From contig OZ240687.1 of assembly GCA_965199285.1 (NCBI GenBank), forward strand, positions 806,001 through 870,000: a stretch of DNA of 64,000 nucleotides, read 5' to 3'. The notes beneath the pieces were generated by a model that was not told where the DNA came from, ran no database searches, and saw only the letters and a program-made list of their open reading frames with translations. The position numbers and the translations under genes were made by a program. The DNA is from CBDDGJ01 sp965199285. GTDB lineage: Bacteria > Pseudomonadota > Alphaproteobacteria > RS24. This document shows, in pieces, positions 53,356 through 62,440 of the stretch (positions within the stretch are counted from its first letter, which is position 1; each line of letters opens with the position of its first letter).

Positions 53356-54963
53356 TTATTCTGCCGCAATCGCTGGCGCGGCATTGCGGACATCCTCGCC
53401 AACATGATCATTAAATTTCTCAAAATTGGCGCGGAACATACCGACAAGTTTTTGCGCTTGCGTATCATACGCCGTCTTATCCGCCCATGTATTGCGAGGT
53501 TGTAGAATGGTTTCATCAACGCCAGGCACTAAAACCGGCACCTCAAAGCCAAAATTTTCATCCCGCGTAAACTCAACCTGATTAAGGCTGCCATCAAGCG
53601 CGGCAGAGAGGAGTGCGCGGGTTTCCTTAATCGGCATGCGATGGCCAATGCCATAAGCACCGCCCGTCCAGCCCGTATTGACGAGCCAACACGACACGCC
53701 ATGCTTGGCGATAAGCTCCCGCAATAAATTGCCATAAGCGCTGGGGTGACGCGGCATAAAGGGTGCACCAAAACAAGTTGAAAATGTCGCTTCTGGCTCG
53801 GTCACGCCTTTTTCCGTACCGGCCACTTTTGCCGTATAGCCAGATAGAAAGTGATACATGGCTTGGCTCGGTGTCAAACGCGCAATCGGGGGCAGAACCC
53901 CAAACGCATCCGCCGTGAGCATGATAATGGTTTTCGGATGCCCCGCACAACCAGTTTCAGAAGCATTGGGAATAAAAGAGAGCGGATATGCGCCGCGTGA
54001 ATTTTCCGCTAGCTGATTATCATCAAAATCCAACACCCGCGTATTTTCATCCATCACCACATTTTCCAGCACCGTACCAAAACGCTGTGTGGTGGCATAA
54101 ATTTCTGGTTCAGCCTCGGCTGACAAATTAATCATTTTCGCGTAACAGCCGCCTTCAAAATTAAACACGCCGGTTTCAGACCAGCCATGCTCATCATCAC
54201 CAATCAGAACCCGATTTGGGTCGGCAGAAAGCGTTGTTTTGCCAGTACCACTAAGGCCAAAAAACACCGCCGAATCATCCGTCTCGCCAACATTTACGGA
54301 ACAATGCATGGGCATCACCCCTTTTGCTGGCAGGGTGTAATTCAGCATAGAGAAAACAGATTTTTTAGTCTCACCCGCATAAGATGTGCCGCCAATAAGC
54401 ACGATTTTTTGAGCAAAATTAACCGCGATAATGGTGTCGGTGCGCGCCCCATGACGGGTAGGATCAGCCCGGAAACTCGGCAGGTTTATAATCACAAATT
54501 CGGGGTCAAAATCGGTAAGCTCTTCCGGTTTTGCTTCAATCAACAAATTCTGAATGAATAAAGAGTGCCACGCAAGCTCGGTGATTATCCGCGTTGGAAG
54601 GCGGTGAATGGGATCGGCACCACCAAATAAATCTTGCACAAATAGCTCTTTTCCCTCTGCATGAGCGAGCATATCGGCATGCAATGCCTCAAATTGGGTA
54701 GGCGTGATGGATTTATTATTATCCCACCACACATTATCTTCGGTCGTTTCATCGCGGACAATAAACTTATCTTGTGCCGAACGCCCTGTATGCTGGCCGG
54801 TTTTTACGCGTAAAGCCCCTTGCGCTGTGAGCTCTGCTCCCTCACGGGCAAGCGCAAACTCATAAAGCCGCGCCGGTTGGTGATTCCAATGCACGGCTTT
54901 TATGTTTTTGAACCCTTGTTTGTCTATTCCGTTTGAACTTTTTAACTGTCCCGTCTTTTGCAT
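53356..54963 (-). CDS. pckA: Phosphoenolpyruvate carboxykinase (ATP)
   Basis: A 535-residue enzyme of gluconeogenesis (oxaloacetate + ATP to PEP). The P-loop GLSGTGKT is at 236-243, preceded by the YAGETKKS segment and followed by IGDDEHGWS. Length and motifs are normal. GAGGG precedes the ATG. Its gene next to chvI is a conserved alphaproteobacterial arrangement, and ChvI-type regulators are known to affect pckA. The 238-base divergent gap holds both promoters; I see no clear operator. Confidence 0.97.
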   Translation of the reverse strand: MQKTGQLKSSNGIDKQGFKNIKAVHWNHQPARLYEFALAREGAELTAQGALRVKTGQHTGRSAQDKFIVRDETTEDNVWWDNNKSITPTQFEALHADMLAHAEGKELFVQDLFGGADPIHRLPTRIITELAWHSLFIQNLLIEAKPEELTDFDPEFVIINLPSFRADPTRHGARTDTIIAVNFAQKIVLIGGTSYAGETKKSVFSMLNYTLPAKGVMPMHCSVNVGETDDSAVFFGLSGTGKTTLSADPNRVLIGDDEHGWSETGVFNFEGGCYAKMINLSAEAEPEIYATTQRFGTVLENVVMDENTRVLDFDDNQLAENSRGAYPLSFIPNASETGCAGHPKTIIMLTADAFGVLPPIARLTPSQAMYHFLSGYTAKVAGTEKGVTEPEATFSTCFGAPFMPRHPSAYGNLLRELIAKHGVSCWLVNTGWTGGAYGIGHRMPIKETRALLSAALDGSLNQVEFTRDENFGFEVPVLVPGVDETILQPRNTWADKTAYDTQAQKLVGMFRANFEKFNDHVGEDVRNAAPAIAAE

Positions 54964-55201
54964 AACACCCTCACCTATATCTTGTTTTTAACACCCAAAT
55001 AACGGATTTTTTGACTTTTCTGTCACGCTTTTACCATTTTTAGCATTTTAATCTTAACTTGGCTACCGCTACCTCCTCAGAGTTTTGCCATATCCGCATC
55101 TTGCGGTGAATATATTCATATTCTAATATAAGTGCAATATGATCGCCCTATTGCAAACATAATTATGTGAATAAATCGGCATCGACACACAGGAAATAAA
55201 G

Positions 55202-55897
55202 ATGGAAAAAGTTGTTTTGGTAGATGATGAGGCGGGCATTCTCACCTCGGTAAGATTAGCGCTTGAAGCGGAGGGGTTTTCGGTGCGCAGCTATACAGAT
55301 GGCACAAGTGCGCTCGCGGCTTTGGATAAAGAGAGTGCGGATATTGGCGTATTTGACATTAAAATGCCGCGTATGGATGGGCTGGAATTGCTGCGCCGTT
55401 TGCGTAAAACCAGCCAAATGCCGGTCGTGTTTTTAACCTCAAAAGATGAAGAAATTGACGAGGTTTTTGGCCTCCGCATGGGGGCGGATGATTATATCAC
55501 CAAGCCCTTTTCGCAACGTCTCTTGATTGAACGTTTGCGTGCCGTCTTGCGGCGCACCCGCGCGCGCGCGAAAGGGCAACCTTACTCTGATAAAAACCAG
55601 CTTATTGAAGGGGATTTGGAGGTTAATATTGAGCGGCATGAATGCTTATGGAAAGGCCAAGAAGTTAATCTCACGGTTACCGAATTTTTAATTTTGCAAG
55701 CGCTTGTTGAACGTCCCGGAACCGTGAAAAGCCGTGATGCGCTGATGGATGTGGCTTATGATGAGAATATTTATGTTGATGATCGCACGGTTGATAGCCA
55801 TATTAAAAGATTGCGGCGGAAATTCCGTGCGGTTGATGACGGTTTTGAGGCGATTGAGACGCTTTATGGGGTTGGCTATCGCTATCGGCAGGCATGA
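55202..55897 (+). CDS. chvI: OmpR-family response regulator ChvI
   Basis: A 231-residue regulator: receiver domain with D52 (VFDIKMPRMDG) and K near 101 (LTSKDEE), then an OmpR winged helix ending in LYGVGYRYR. In Rhizobiales and Caulobacter relatives ChvI responds to acid or cell-envelope stress and affects carbon metabolism. AGGA precedes the ATG. It overlaps chvG by 4 bases. Confidence 0.93.
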   Translation: MEKVVLVDDEAGILTSVRLALEAEGFSVRSYTDGTSALAALDKESADIGVFDIKMPRMDGLELLRRLRKTSQMPVVFLTSKDEEIDEVFGLRMGADDYITKPFSQRLLIERLRAVLRRTRARAKGQPYSDKNQLIEGDLEVNIERHECLWKGQEVNLTVTEFLILQALVERPGTVKSRDALMDVAYDENIYVDDRTVDSHIKRLRRKFRAVDDGFEAIETLYGVGYRYRQA

Positions 55898-57585
55898 TTA
55901 AAAAAGATTTTTCAGCGATTGCGCCCTTTTTATCGATCCGCCACGCCATTATAAAGATATGGCAGGCGATCAGACACCCTTCAATCGCTCTCCGGCTTGT
56001 ATTATTAAACATTATCGGACCGCTTATTTTTGTGCTTGGGGTGCTGGCATTGAGCGAATCACGGCAGGCTCTGGCGACCGCTTATCAGGAAAATATGTTT
56101 ATCCAAGCGCGGATGATTTCTGGTGCTTTGGTCGTCACCGCAAATGAACAGCAAAGGCGCGGTATTTTTAGAGATAGTCGTGGGTTTTCTGGCCGTCCCT
56201 TTATTCCGCATTTGCCGCCGCGAGACTCAGAAATGATTTTGAAATCGCTGGTTAGAATGTCTGATGTACGGGCGCGGCTTTATGGCCGTGACGGGCGGCT
56301 TATATTGGATAGCGCCCTGTTTGCAGACCGAAATGAGGTTATTCGCCGTGAATTATCACCACTGGAGGATGAATCTTCTGGTCTTATTGCCTCATTCTGG
56401 TCTTTTTGGCAGGGGTTAGGACGGGTTGATTTCTCCCGCATGCCGCTTTTGTCGGAGGCCGAAGCGCGTAGCGGGATCTCGCTCAAAGAAGTGCGCAATG
56501 CGCTGGCAGGGCATGAAATGGGGCTGTTGCGGCGCGATGAACAGGGGCGTGATATTGTCACGGTCGCCGTGCCTGTACAGCGCTATCGGGCGATCGCCGG
56601 TGTTCTCATGCTCACTTCAAAACCCGGCGCGATTGATGAAATCATTTATCAAGAGCGGATGGCGATTATTGAATTATTTCTCATCGCCTTAGGGGTGAGC
56701 CTGTTTATCTCTATCTTATTGGCGCGCGCGATTGCGCGCCCCTTACGTCGCCTCGGGCAAGCCACGCAAAATTTTCATAAAACCATTGGCCAACTTCCCG
56801 GTGCGGAGACAATACCAGATTATTCTACCCGCCATGATGAGATTGGCGACTTATCCAAAGCCTTGCGGGAAATGGTTGGTCAACTTTTGGCGCGGATTAA
56901 TATGATTGATCATTTCGCCGCCGATGTGGCGCATGAGCTGAAAAATCCGCTGACCGCGCTTTATAGTGCGGTGCAAAGCCTGCAACAGGCAAAAACCGCA
57001 AAAGAGAGAAAAGAGCTAATTGACATTATCGAACAGGGTGTGCATAGATTGAACCGCCTCATCTCTGATATTTCTAACGCCACCCGATTAGACGCTGAAC
57101 TATCGCGCGATATTATGCAGCCCTTTCATATGAATGCATTTATTGATGAAATTGGTCATTTAATGGCTGATCTTCACGATCATATCACGCTTGAGATTCA
57201 TGATGATACAGATAAGGAGATTATGTATCACGGTCAAAAACAGCGTATCGGTCAGATTGTTGAAAATCTGATTAGCAATGCGGTGTCATTTTCACCACTT
57301 AGAGGGAGAGTGACATTGCGGTTACAGGCAGATATCAAATCTATCCAAATTAGTGTGACAGATGAAGGGCAAGGGCTGATTACGGGCACAGAAGAAAAGG
57401 TTTTTGAACGCTTTTACACGGATCGTCCGCATAATACACAAAAAAACCCACAACAGATTACCCATTCTGGCTTAGGGTTATCGATTGCGCGGCAAATCGC
57501 GCACGCGCATGGTGGTACGCTTACCGCCATCAACCGGCCAGATCGCTCTGGTGCTTGTTTTACGCTGCATTTGCCCATAATGTAA
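55894..57585 (+). CDS. chvG: Sensor histidine kinase ChvG
   Basis: A 563-residue kinase. Transmembrane segments lie at about 32-53 and 257-276, with a periplasmic sensor region between; HAMP follows, then the H-box FAADVAHELKNPLTALYSAV (H347), the N-box ENLISNAV and G-boxes DEGQG and GLGLSIA. It pairs with ChvI. It is followed 5 bases later by the HPr kinase gene. Confidence 0.93.
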   Translation: MIKKDFSAIAPFLSIRHAIIKIWQAIRHPSIALRLVLLNIIGPLIFVLGVLALSESRQALATAYQENMFIQARMISGALVVTANEQQRRGIFRDSRGFSGRPFIPHLPPRDSEMILKSLVRMSDVRARLYGRDGRLILDSALFADRNEVIRRELSPLEDESSGLIASFWSFWQGLGRVDFSRMPLLSEAEARSGISLKEVRNALAGHEMGLLRRDEQGRDIVTVAVPVQRYRAIAGVLMLTSKPGAIDEIIYQERMAIIELFLIALGVSLFISILLARAIARPLRRLGQATQNFHKTIGQLPGAETIPDYSTRHDEIGDLSKALREMVGQLLARINMIDHFAADVAHELKNPLTALYSAVQSLQQAKTAKERKELIDIIEQGVHRLNRLISDISNATRLDAELSRDIMQPFHMNAFIDEIGHLMADLHDHITLEIHDDTDKEIMYHGQKQRIGQIVENLISNAVSFSPLRGRVTLRLQADIKSIQISVTDEGQGLITGTEEKVFERFYTDRPHNTQKNPQQITHSGLGLSIARQIAHAHGGTLTAINRPDRSGACFTLHLPIM

Positions 57586-57590
57586 TCAAT

Positions 57591-58055
57591 ATGACGATCC
57601 ATCATGCAAATGCGGTTTATTGGCAACAAGGCGCGGTGCTTATTCGCGGCGCTTCAGGGGCAGGGAAATCTGATTTAAGTTTGCGGCTTATTGAACAATG
57701 CGCGGCGCGGTTGATTGCTGATGATCGAGTCGATATGCAGGTCAAAAAAAATACACTTATGGTTATGGCGGTTCCCTCTTTACAGGGCTTGCTTGAAGTT
57801 TATGGGCTGGGCATCCTACGGCTGCCGGCGGAAAAAATATATTCCAAACCCGCCCCCTTACGCTTGGTGGTTGATTTGGTAAATCCAACAGAGCAAGCCC
57901 GTATTCCAGAACCGGATTTTGCAAATTTGCAGAATATTGACATCCCTCTCTTGTCACTTGACGGACAGGTCGCAAGCGCGCCTTATAAAATTCACATGGC
58001 CTTATTAAGCATCGGCCAGACAGGGTTTTCTAATGATGGCATCATCCAGCTATAA
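57591..58055 (+). CDS. hprK: HPr kinase/phosphorylase, short alphaproteobacterial form
   Basis: A 154-residue protein with the C-terminal catalytic domain only. The Walker A loop GASGAGKS is at 20-27, ADDR follows, and EVYGLGI is the family signature. The N-terminal domain of the Gram-positive enzyme is absent, as in other Alphaproteobacteria. It phosphorylates HPr on serine (S46 in the gene below). ATG 57591 is used; an upstream frame lies inside chvG. Confidence 0.92.
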   Translation: MTIHHANAVYWQQGAVLIRGASGAGKSDLSLRLIEQCAARLIADDRVDMQVKKNTLMVMAVPSLQGLLEVYGLGILRLPAEKIYSKPAPLRLVVDLVNPTEQARIPEPDFANLQNIDIPLLSLDGQVASAPYKIHMALLSIGQTGFSNDGIIQL

Positions 58056-58111
58056 GTTTTGCTTGCGTCCAGAGCTGCAAACAGGCACAGTATAGCCAGC
58101 AGGAGGCAGAT

Positions 58112-58513
58112 ATGATCGGGATTGTTATTGTCACGCATGGGCGCTTGGCGGAAGAGTTTCGCACCGCGATGGAACATGTGGTCGGTGCGCAAGAGCAAGT
58201 TGCAACCATTTGCATTGGGGCTGATGATGATATGGAACAAAGGCGAGAGGATATTATCGCGGCGGTAAACCAAACCGATCAGGGTGATGGGGTTATTTTA
58301 CTAACCGATATGTTTGGCGGCACGCCTTCCAATCTCGCTATTTCATTATTGGAAAAAGGGCGGGTTGAAGTTTTGGCGGGCGTCAATCTACCCATGTTGA
58401 TTAAGCTTTCCAGCATTCGCAAAACCATGAATATGCAAGAGGCCATCACCGCTGCCCGCGATGCGGCGGTGAAATATATTTCTGTTGCCAGCGAAATTTT
58501 AACCGGTGCATGA
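58112..58513 (+). CDS. PTS EIIA component, mannose-family type
   Basis: A 133-residue EIIA domain. Phosphorylated His is H9 (VTHGRLAEE); FGGTPSN and LLTDM are family motifs. Without any permease gene nearby it is part of a regulatory phosphotransfer chain with HPr, likely sensing PEP/nitrogen or carbon status. AGGAGG precedes the ATG. It ends 7 bases before the HPr ATG. Confidence 0.92.
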   Translation: MIGIVIVTHGRLAEEFRTAMEHVVGAQEQVATICIGADDDMEQRREDIIAAVNQTDQGDGVILLTDMFGGTPSNLAISLLEKGRVEVLAGVNLPMLIKLSSIRKTMNMQEAITAARDAAVKYISVASEILTGA

Positions 58514-58520
58514 AAAAATT

Positions 58521-58790
58521 ATGTTACAAAAAACAGTATTAATTGTGAACCGGCGGGGCTTACATGCGCGTGCCTCCGCCAAGCTGGTTAATCTAGCAAG
58601 TGAATTTGAGGCAATGGTCTTTGTTGAAAAAGATGGCGAACGGGTAAGCGCCCAATCAGTTATGGGGTTGATGATGCTCACCGCCACTTGCGGATGTGAG
58701 GTCACACTTTTTGCCGATGGCGCGCAAGCAGAAACCGCCCTTGCCGCCGTAACCGCGCTCATAGAACGCGGCTTTGATGAAGAAGATTAG
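58521..58790 (+). CDS. ptsH: Phosphocarrier protein HPr
   Basis: With start ATG 58521 the protein has 89 residues; active H15 (RGLHARAS) and S46 (SAQSVMG), the target of HprK, then fall at the standard positions, which decides this start over GTG 58506. The stop codon lies inside a perfect 42-bp tandem duplication that leaves the reading frame unchanged up to the stop. Confidence 0.95.
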   Translation: MLQKTVLIVNRRGLHARASAKLVNLASEFEAMVFVEKDGERVSAQSVMGLMMLTATCGCEVTLFADGAQAETALAAVTALIERGFDEED

Positions 58791-58859
58791 CGTAAAGATT
58801 ATAAATCCGCAGAAATAGATGAAGAAGATTAGCGTAAAGATTATAAATCCGCAGAAATA
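58776..58859 (+). repeat. 42-bp perfect tandem duplication at the end of ptsH
   Basis: The unit beginning GATGAAGAAGATTAGCG (58776-58817) is repeated exactly at 58818-58859. It contains the HPr end (DEED) and stop. Confidence 0.95.
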
Positions 58860-58965
58860 GATGCGGCTCAAATCTCCGGTCATTAATAAGTCATATTTGC
58901 AAATATCGTGAAATGTGATACATTTGAGACGTTATAGAAATTGCGATTCATGAAATGGAAATGAT

Positions 58966-59220
58966 ATGAGTAAGACAGAACAGGTAAGAGTTCGGTTAGA
59001 GCCGCATGTAAAGCAAGAAGCCGGGGAGATACTTGCCGCGCTTGGATTGACAATGTCAGATGCGGTATCGCTTTATATGTGGCAAATTATCCAGCATAGA
59101 GGGCTTCCCTTTGACATAAAGCTCCCGAATAAAGAGGCGCGTGAAGCTATGGATGAGTTAGACCATGGCAATGGCGAAACCATGGCTTTTGAGAGTTTTT
59201 CCCAATCTCTCAAAGATTGA
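58966..59220 (+). CDS. RelB/DinJ-family antitoxin
   Basis: An 84-residue ribbon-helix-helix antitoxin: VRVRLEPHVKQEAGEILAAL is the DNA-binding half and DAVSLYMWQIIQHRGLPF the DinJ pattern, with an acidic tail. It would neutralise a YafQ-type RNase and repress its own operon. It ends 3 bases before the toxin gene, which is frameshifted. Confidence 0.88.
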   Translation: MSKTEQVRVRLEPHVKQEAGEILAALGLTMSDAVSLYMWQIIQHRGLPFDIKLPNKEAREAMDELDHGNGETMAFESFSQSLKD

Positions 59221-59223
59221 TTA

Positions 59224-59480
59224 ATGAGATTAATCACGCAAAGTACAAAATTCAAGCGTGACATAAAGCGTGGCCTGGATATGGATAAATTATCGGAAGT
59301 TGTGCAGCTTCTGGCAAAAGGTAAAGATTTACCTGCCCGCCATCACCCACATAAGCTCTCCGGAAACTATAAACATTTTGGGAATGTCATATTATGCCAG
59401 ACTGGTTATTAATCTATAAAACTGACGCTAAAAATGTTTTCCTCGCCGCGACCGGTTCGCATAGCGCTTTATTTGACTAG
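59224..59480 (+). pseudogene. YafQ-type mRNA interferase toxin, inactivated by a 1-base deletion
   Basis: The start frame runs LITQSTKFKRDIKRG to KLSGNYKHF, then a stop at 59410-59412. Shifting frame at 59379/59380 continues ECHIMPDWLLIYK and LAATGSHSALFD to TAG at 59478. Adding one C at that place restores the family sequence FRECH. The lost part carries the catalytic His, Asp, Trp and His of YafQ. The 147 bases after it (59481-59627) show no gene. Confidence 0.85.
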
Positions 59481-59627
59481 CCAGGCTCCTCATTACCACC
59501 GATTATTTTAATATAGGGGGTAGCAAAAACCGGTATATTGGAAGTCTATACCACACAAGAATAGATATGGCTCAATCGCAGGTCACGAATCCACCTCTAA
59601 GATAGAGGTGAACACAAAGCGCCCTTA

Positions 59628-60062
59628 CTAATCTTTTTTAATGCGATATTTTTCGTGGCAGGATTTGCAGGTTCCGCCAAGCGCGCGAGCGGCCGCCATT
59701 GTTGCGTCCGAGTCGCCAGACCGCGCGGCGGCGGCAAGTTTTTGCGCCGCTTTACGATTGGCATTGGCTTTATCGGTAAAATCAGAAAAATCATCCCATA
59801 TGTCTGCCCGTGCGCCTTCGCTTTTGCTTCCCCTAGGAAATGCGGCCGGTATGTCGCCCGCCCATGCCGCCATATAATCAGCCGCTGCCGCTATGGTAGC
59901 TAAATCATTATTGGGAAGATGCTTCCTAAATACGGCTTGGATTTCAGAACCAGATTTTTTGAATTTGGAAACCCGTTCTTCAATCATATCCGCTGTGGCG
60001 CTGGCAAAAGGCAAGGCAAAAGCCAACACTGATAAGAATAATGCGATTGCATAATGTCTCAT
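59628..60062 (-). CDS. Cytochrome c' family protein
   Basis: A 144-residue exported protein. A signal peptide lies at about 1-23 (ending FASATA), a four-helix bundle follows, and the heme motif CKSCH is at the C-terminus (C132, C135, H136), as in cytochrome c'. The family binds NO and CO and may protect from NO. Start ATG 60062 or 60065, just after the stop of the aldolase-family gene, with AGG overlapping; it may be translationally coupled. Confidence 0.87.
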   Translation of the reverse strand: MRHYAIALFLSVLAFALPFASATADMIEERVSKFKKSGSEIQAVFRKHLPNNDLATIAAAADYMAAWAGDIPAAFPRGSKSEGARADIWDDFSDFTDKANANRKAAQKLAAAARSGDSDATMAAARALGGTCKSCHEKYRIKKD

Positions 60063-60066
60063 CATC

Positions 60067-60834
60067 CTAATCCCGATAAGAAGGGTCAAGCCGGTCGAGT
60101 TTGCGTAACAGAGCCGGCCATGCCAGCCCGCCAAGTCCTGGTTCAAACATGGATTGGCTTTGCCCTTCAACCACGTGATTAACCTCTTCTTTTGGCCAAT
60201 AGCATTCGCCTTGTGCAAAGGCCGCCACTTGAACCGCACAAGCGCGCTCGAGAAAATACATGCCCATAAAGGCGGTGGGGCAATCTTGTCCAACCGCCAG
60301 CGTGCCATGATTGCGCAAAATCATTAAGTGCTTATCACCAAGATCAGCAACCAAACGCGGACACTCATCATGGTTTAGCGCCACCCCCTCATAATCATGA
60401 TAGGCAAGATGCGGCGTCACCAGCATGGATAATTGATTAAGCGGTTTCAAACCATCCTTATGGCTGGAAACAGCCACCCCATCATCCGTATGCAAATGCA
60501 AAACACAATGCGCATCTTCACGTCCGGCATGGATGGCAGAGTGGATGGTAAAGCCCGCCGGATTAATGAAATAAGGCGTGTCCATCAAAATATTGCCGTC
60601 AAGGTCAATCTTCACCAAAGATGAAGCGGTGATTTCCTCAAATAACATGCCATAAGGGTTAATCAGAAAATGATGTTCCGGCCCTGGTATGCGGGCGGAA
60701 ATATGGGTAAAAATCATATCATCCCAACCATACATTGCCACTAAGCGATAACAGGCGGCAAGGTCTACCCGTAATTGCCATTCTTCATCACTGACTTGCT
60801 CACGGACGGACGGAATTTCTACTGCTGCTGACAT
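60067..60834 (-). CDS. Class II aldolase/adducin-family protein
   Basis: A 255-residue protein with zinc-binding LHLHTDDG and RNHGTLAVG. Members are aldolases or of unknown activity; no sugar pathway genes are near. GGGAGA precedes the ATG. A TTGACA (60883-60888, minus strand) with a 17-base spacer and GACAAT (60860-60865) is a plausible promoter, and it lies inside the 16-base tandem repeats. Confidence 0.88.
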   Translation of the reverse strand: MSAAVEIPSVREQVSDEEWQLRVDLAACYRLVAMYGWDDMIFTHISARIPGPEHHFLINPYGMLFEEITASSLVKIDLDGNILMDTPYFINPAGFTIHSAIHAGREDAHCVLHLHTDDGVAVSSHKDGLKPLNQLSMLVTPHLAYHDYEGVALNHDECPRLVADLGDKHLMILRNHGTLAVGQDCPTAFMGMYFLERACAVQVAAFAQGECYWPKEEVNHVVEGQSQSMFEPGLGGLAWPALLRKLDRLDPSYRD

Positions 60835-60885
60835 GTCTATCTCCCTTTTTTGTCCTGTGATTGTCTATTTTTATGTGTCATTTGT

Positions 60886-60933
60886 CAAGTTATTCTGGCG
60901 GCAAGCTATTCTTGTGCCAAGCTATTCTGAAAT
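60886..60933 (-). repeat. Three 16-bp tandem repeats at the glpK stop
   Basis: CAAGTTATTCTGGCGG, CAAGCTATTCTTGTGC and CAAGCTATTCTGAAAT follow one another with a constant 8-base core AAG(C/T)TATT. The glpK stop codon is inside the last unit. Confidence 0.7.
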
Positions 60934-62397
60934 AAGACAATTTTGCACTGCCTGTTGCCATTGGGCGTAAACCTCATCCCGCGCGGCGACAGATATTTGC
61001 CCCCTAAATTGCCGGTCGCATTGCCATATTGTGCTTACCTCATCGAGCGACCCATAAATGCCAGCTTGCAGAAACGCCAAAAATGCCGCCCCTTGTGCGG
61101 TGGTTTCGGCAATCGCGGCGCGGTTAATTTCAACGCCCGTCATATCGGCAAGATTTTGCATCAGCCAATTATTGGCGGTCATGCCGCCATCCACCCGCCA
61201 TATATCTGGTGGCTTAAGACCCACCGCTTTCATATCCGCCGCGATGGCATGCAATAAGTCACGGCTTTGCAAAGAAACCGACATTAAAGCGGCACGGGTA
61301 ATCTCGGCCTTTCCATCGGCTTGCGCGAGCCCGATAATGGCGGCACGCGCCTGTGCATCCCAATAAGGCGCGCCCAATCCGGCAAAAGCAGGAACCAGCA
61401 TGGCTTGCGTGTTTGGATTGGCAGCACGCGCCAGCGCTTCGCTTTCGCTTGTATCGGTAAAAAATTTTAGCTTGTCGCGCAAATATTGCATAATCGCGCC
61501 GGCCATAAAAATACTGCCTTCAAGCGCATATGTCACCTTGCCCGACAGACGATAAGCGATGGTTGTGAGCAAGCGGTTTTGTGAAAGCGGCGCCGTATCG
61601 CCGGTATTGGCAAGCATGAAGCAGCCAGTTCCATAAGTGGATTTGACCATACCAGGTTCAAAACAAGCCTGCCCGATGGCGGCTGCTTGTTGGTCTCCGG
61701 CAATGGCAAGAAGCGGCAAAGGCGTACCCAATATATCGGTTTCGCCAAATTCCGCCGCCGAGTCTTTGACCTCTGGCAGAATTGTGGAGGGAATATGAAA
61801 CAGCTTCAGCAGTGCCTCATCCCAGCATTGGTCGTGAATATTATAAAGGCTGGTGCGCGCCGCATTGGTGGCATCGGTAAGATGGTGTTTACCATTGGTC
61901 AGCCGCCAGATGAGCCAGCTATCAATCGTTCCGGCCGCAATATCGTTAATATCAGTATCGGTATTTTGCAGCAGCCATGAAATTTTACTGGCTGAAAAAT
62001 AAGGATCAAGCAAGAGGCCGGTTTTATTTGTAATGGTGGCCTCATGCCCCTGTTCTTTGAGCGCCGCGCACATATTTGCGGTGCGCCGATCTTGCCAGAC
62101 AATCGCCCGATGCAGCGCCTTGCCGGTTTTTTTATTCCATAAAACACATGTCTCACGCTGATTGGTGATGGCGATTGCGGTGATTTTTTTACGCCCCATT
62201 TGCTGATAGGCTTGTTTCATTGTGGTGATAACGCTTTGCCATATTTCTTCCGCATCATGTTCCACCCAGCCATTTGCGGGATAATATTGCGGAAATTCTT
62301 GCGATGCGCGCGCCACGATGTCGCCATGTTTTGCAAACACAAAGGCGCTACTGCTGCTGGTGCTTTGGTCGATCACCAATATATGCGGGTCACTCAT
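60922..62397 (-). CDS. glpK: Glycerol kinase
   Basis: A 491-residue FGGY kinase started at ATG 62397. Glycerol contacts are in NQRET and the GDQQAA motif; KSTYGTGCF, GLGAPYWD and RVDGGMTANNWLMQ are family motifs. The N-terminal loop reads DQSTSSSSAF where glycerol kinases usually have DQGTTSSRA, so the G and R are changed; activity is still likely. No transporter gene is near. It diverges from nadK with 43 bases between starts, and I see no ribosome site. Confidence 0.88.
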   Translation of the reverse strand: MSDPHILVIDQSTSSSSAFVFAKHGDIVARASQEFPQYYPANGWVEHDAEEIWQSVITTMKQAYQQMGRKKITAIAITNQRETCVLWNKKTGKALHRAIVWQDRRTANMCAALKEQGHEATITNKTGLLLDPYFSASKISWLLQNTDTDINDIAAGTIDSWLIWRLTNGKHHLTDATNAARTSLYNIHDQCWDEALLKLFHIPSTILPEVKDSAAEFGETDILGTPLPLLAIAGDQQAAAIGQACFEPGMVKSTYGTGCFMLANTGDTAPLSQNRLLTTIAYRLSGKVTYALEGSIFMAGAIMQYLRDKLKFFTDTSESEALARAANPNTQAMLVPAFAGLGAPYWDAQARAAIIGLAQADGKAEITRAALMSVSLQSRDLLHAIAADMKAVGLKPPDIWRVDGGMTANNWLMQNLADMTGVEINRAAIAETTAQGAAFLAFLQAGIYGSLDEVSTIWQCDRQFRGQISVAARDEVYAQWQQAVQNCLISE

Positions 62398-62440
62398 ATA
62401 GATACTGTAAAATTTTATTTTTACATGGTAAAGATATGAA

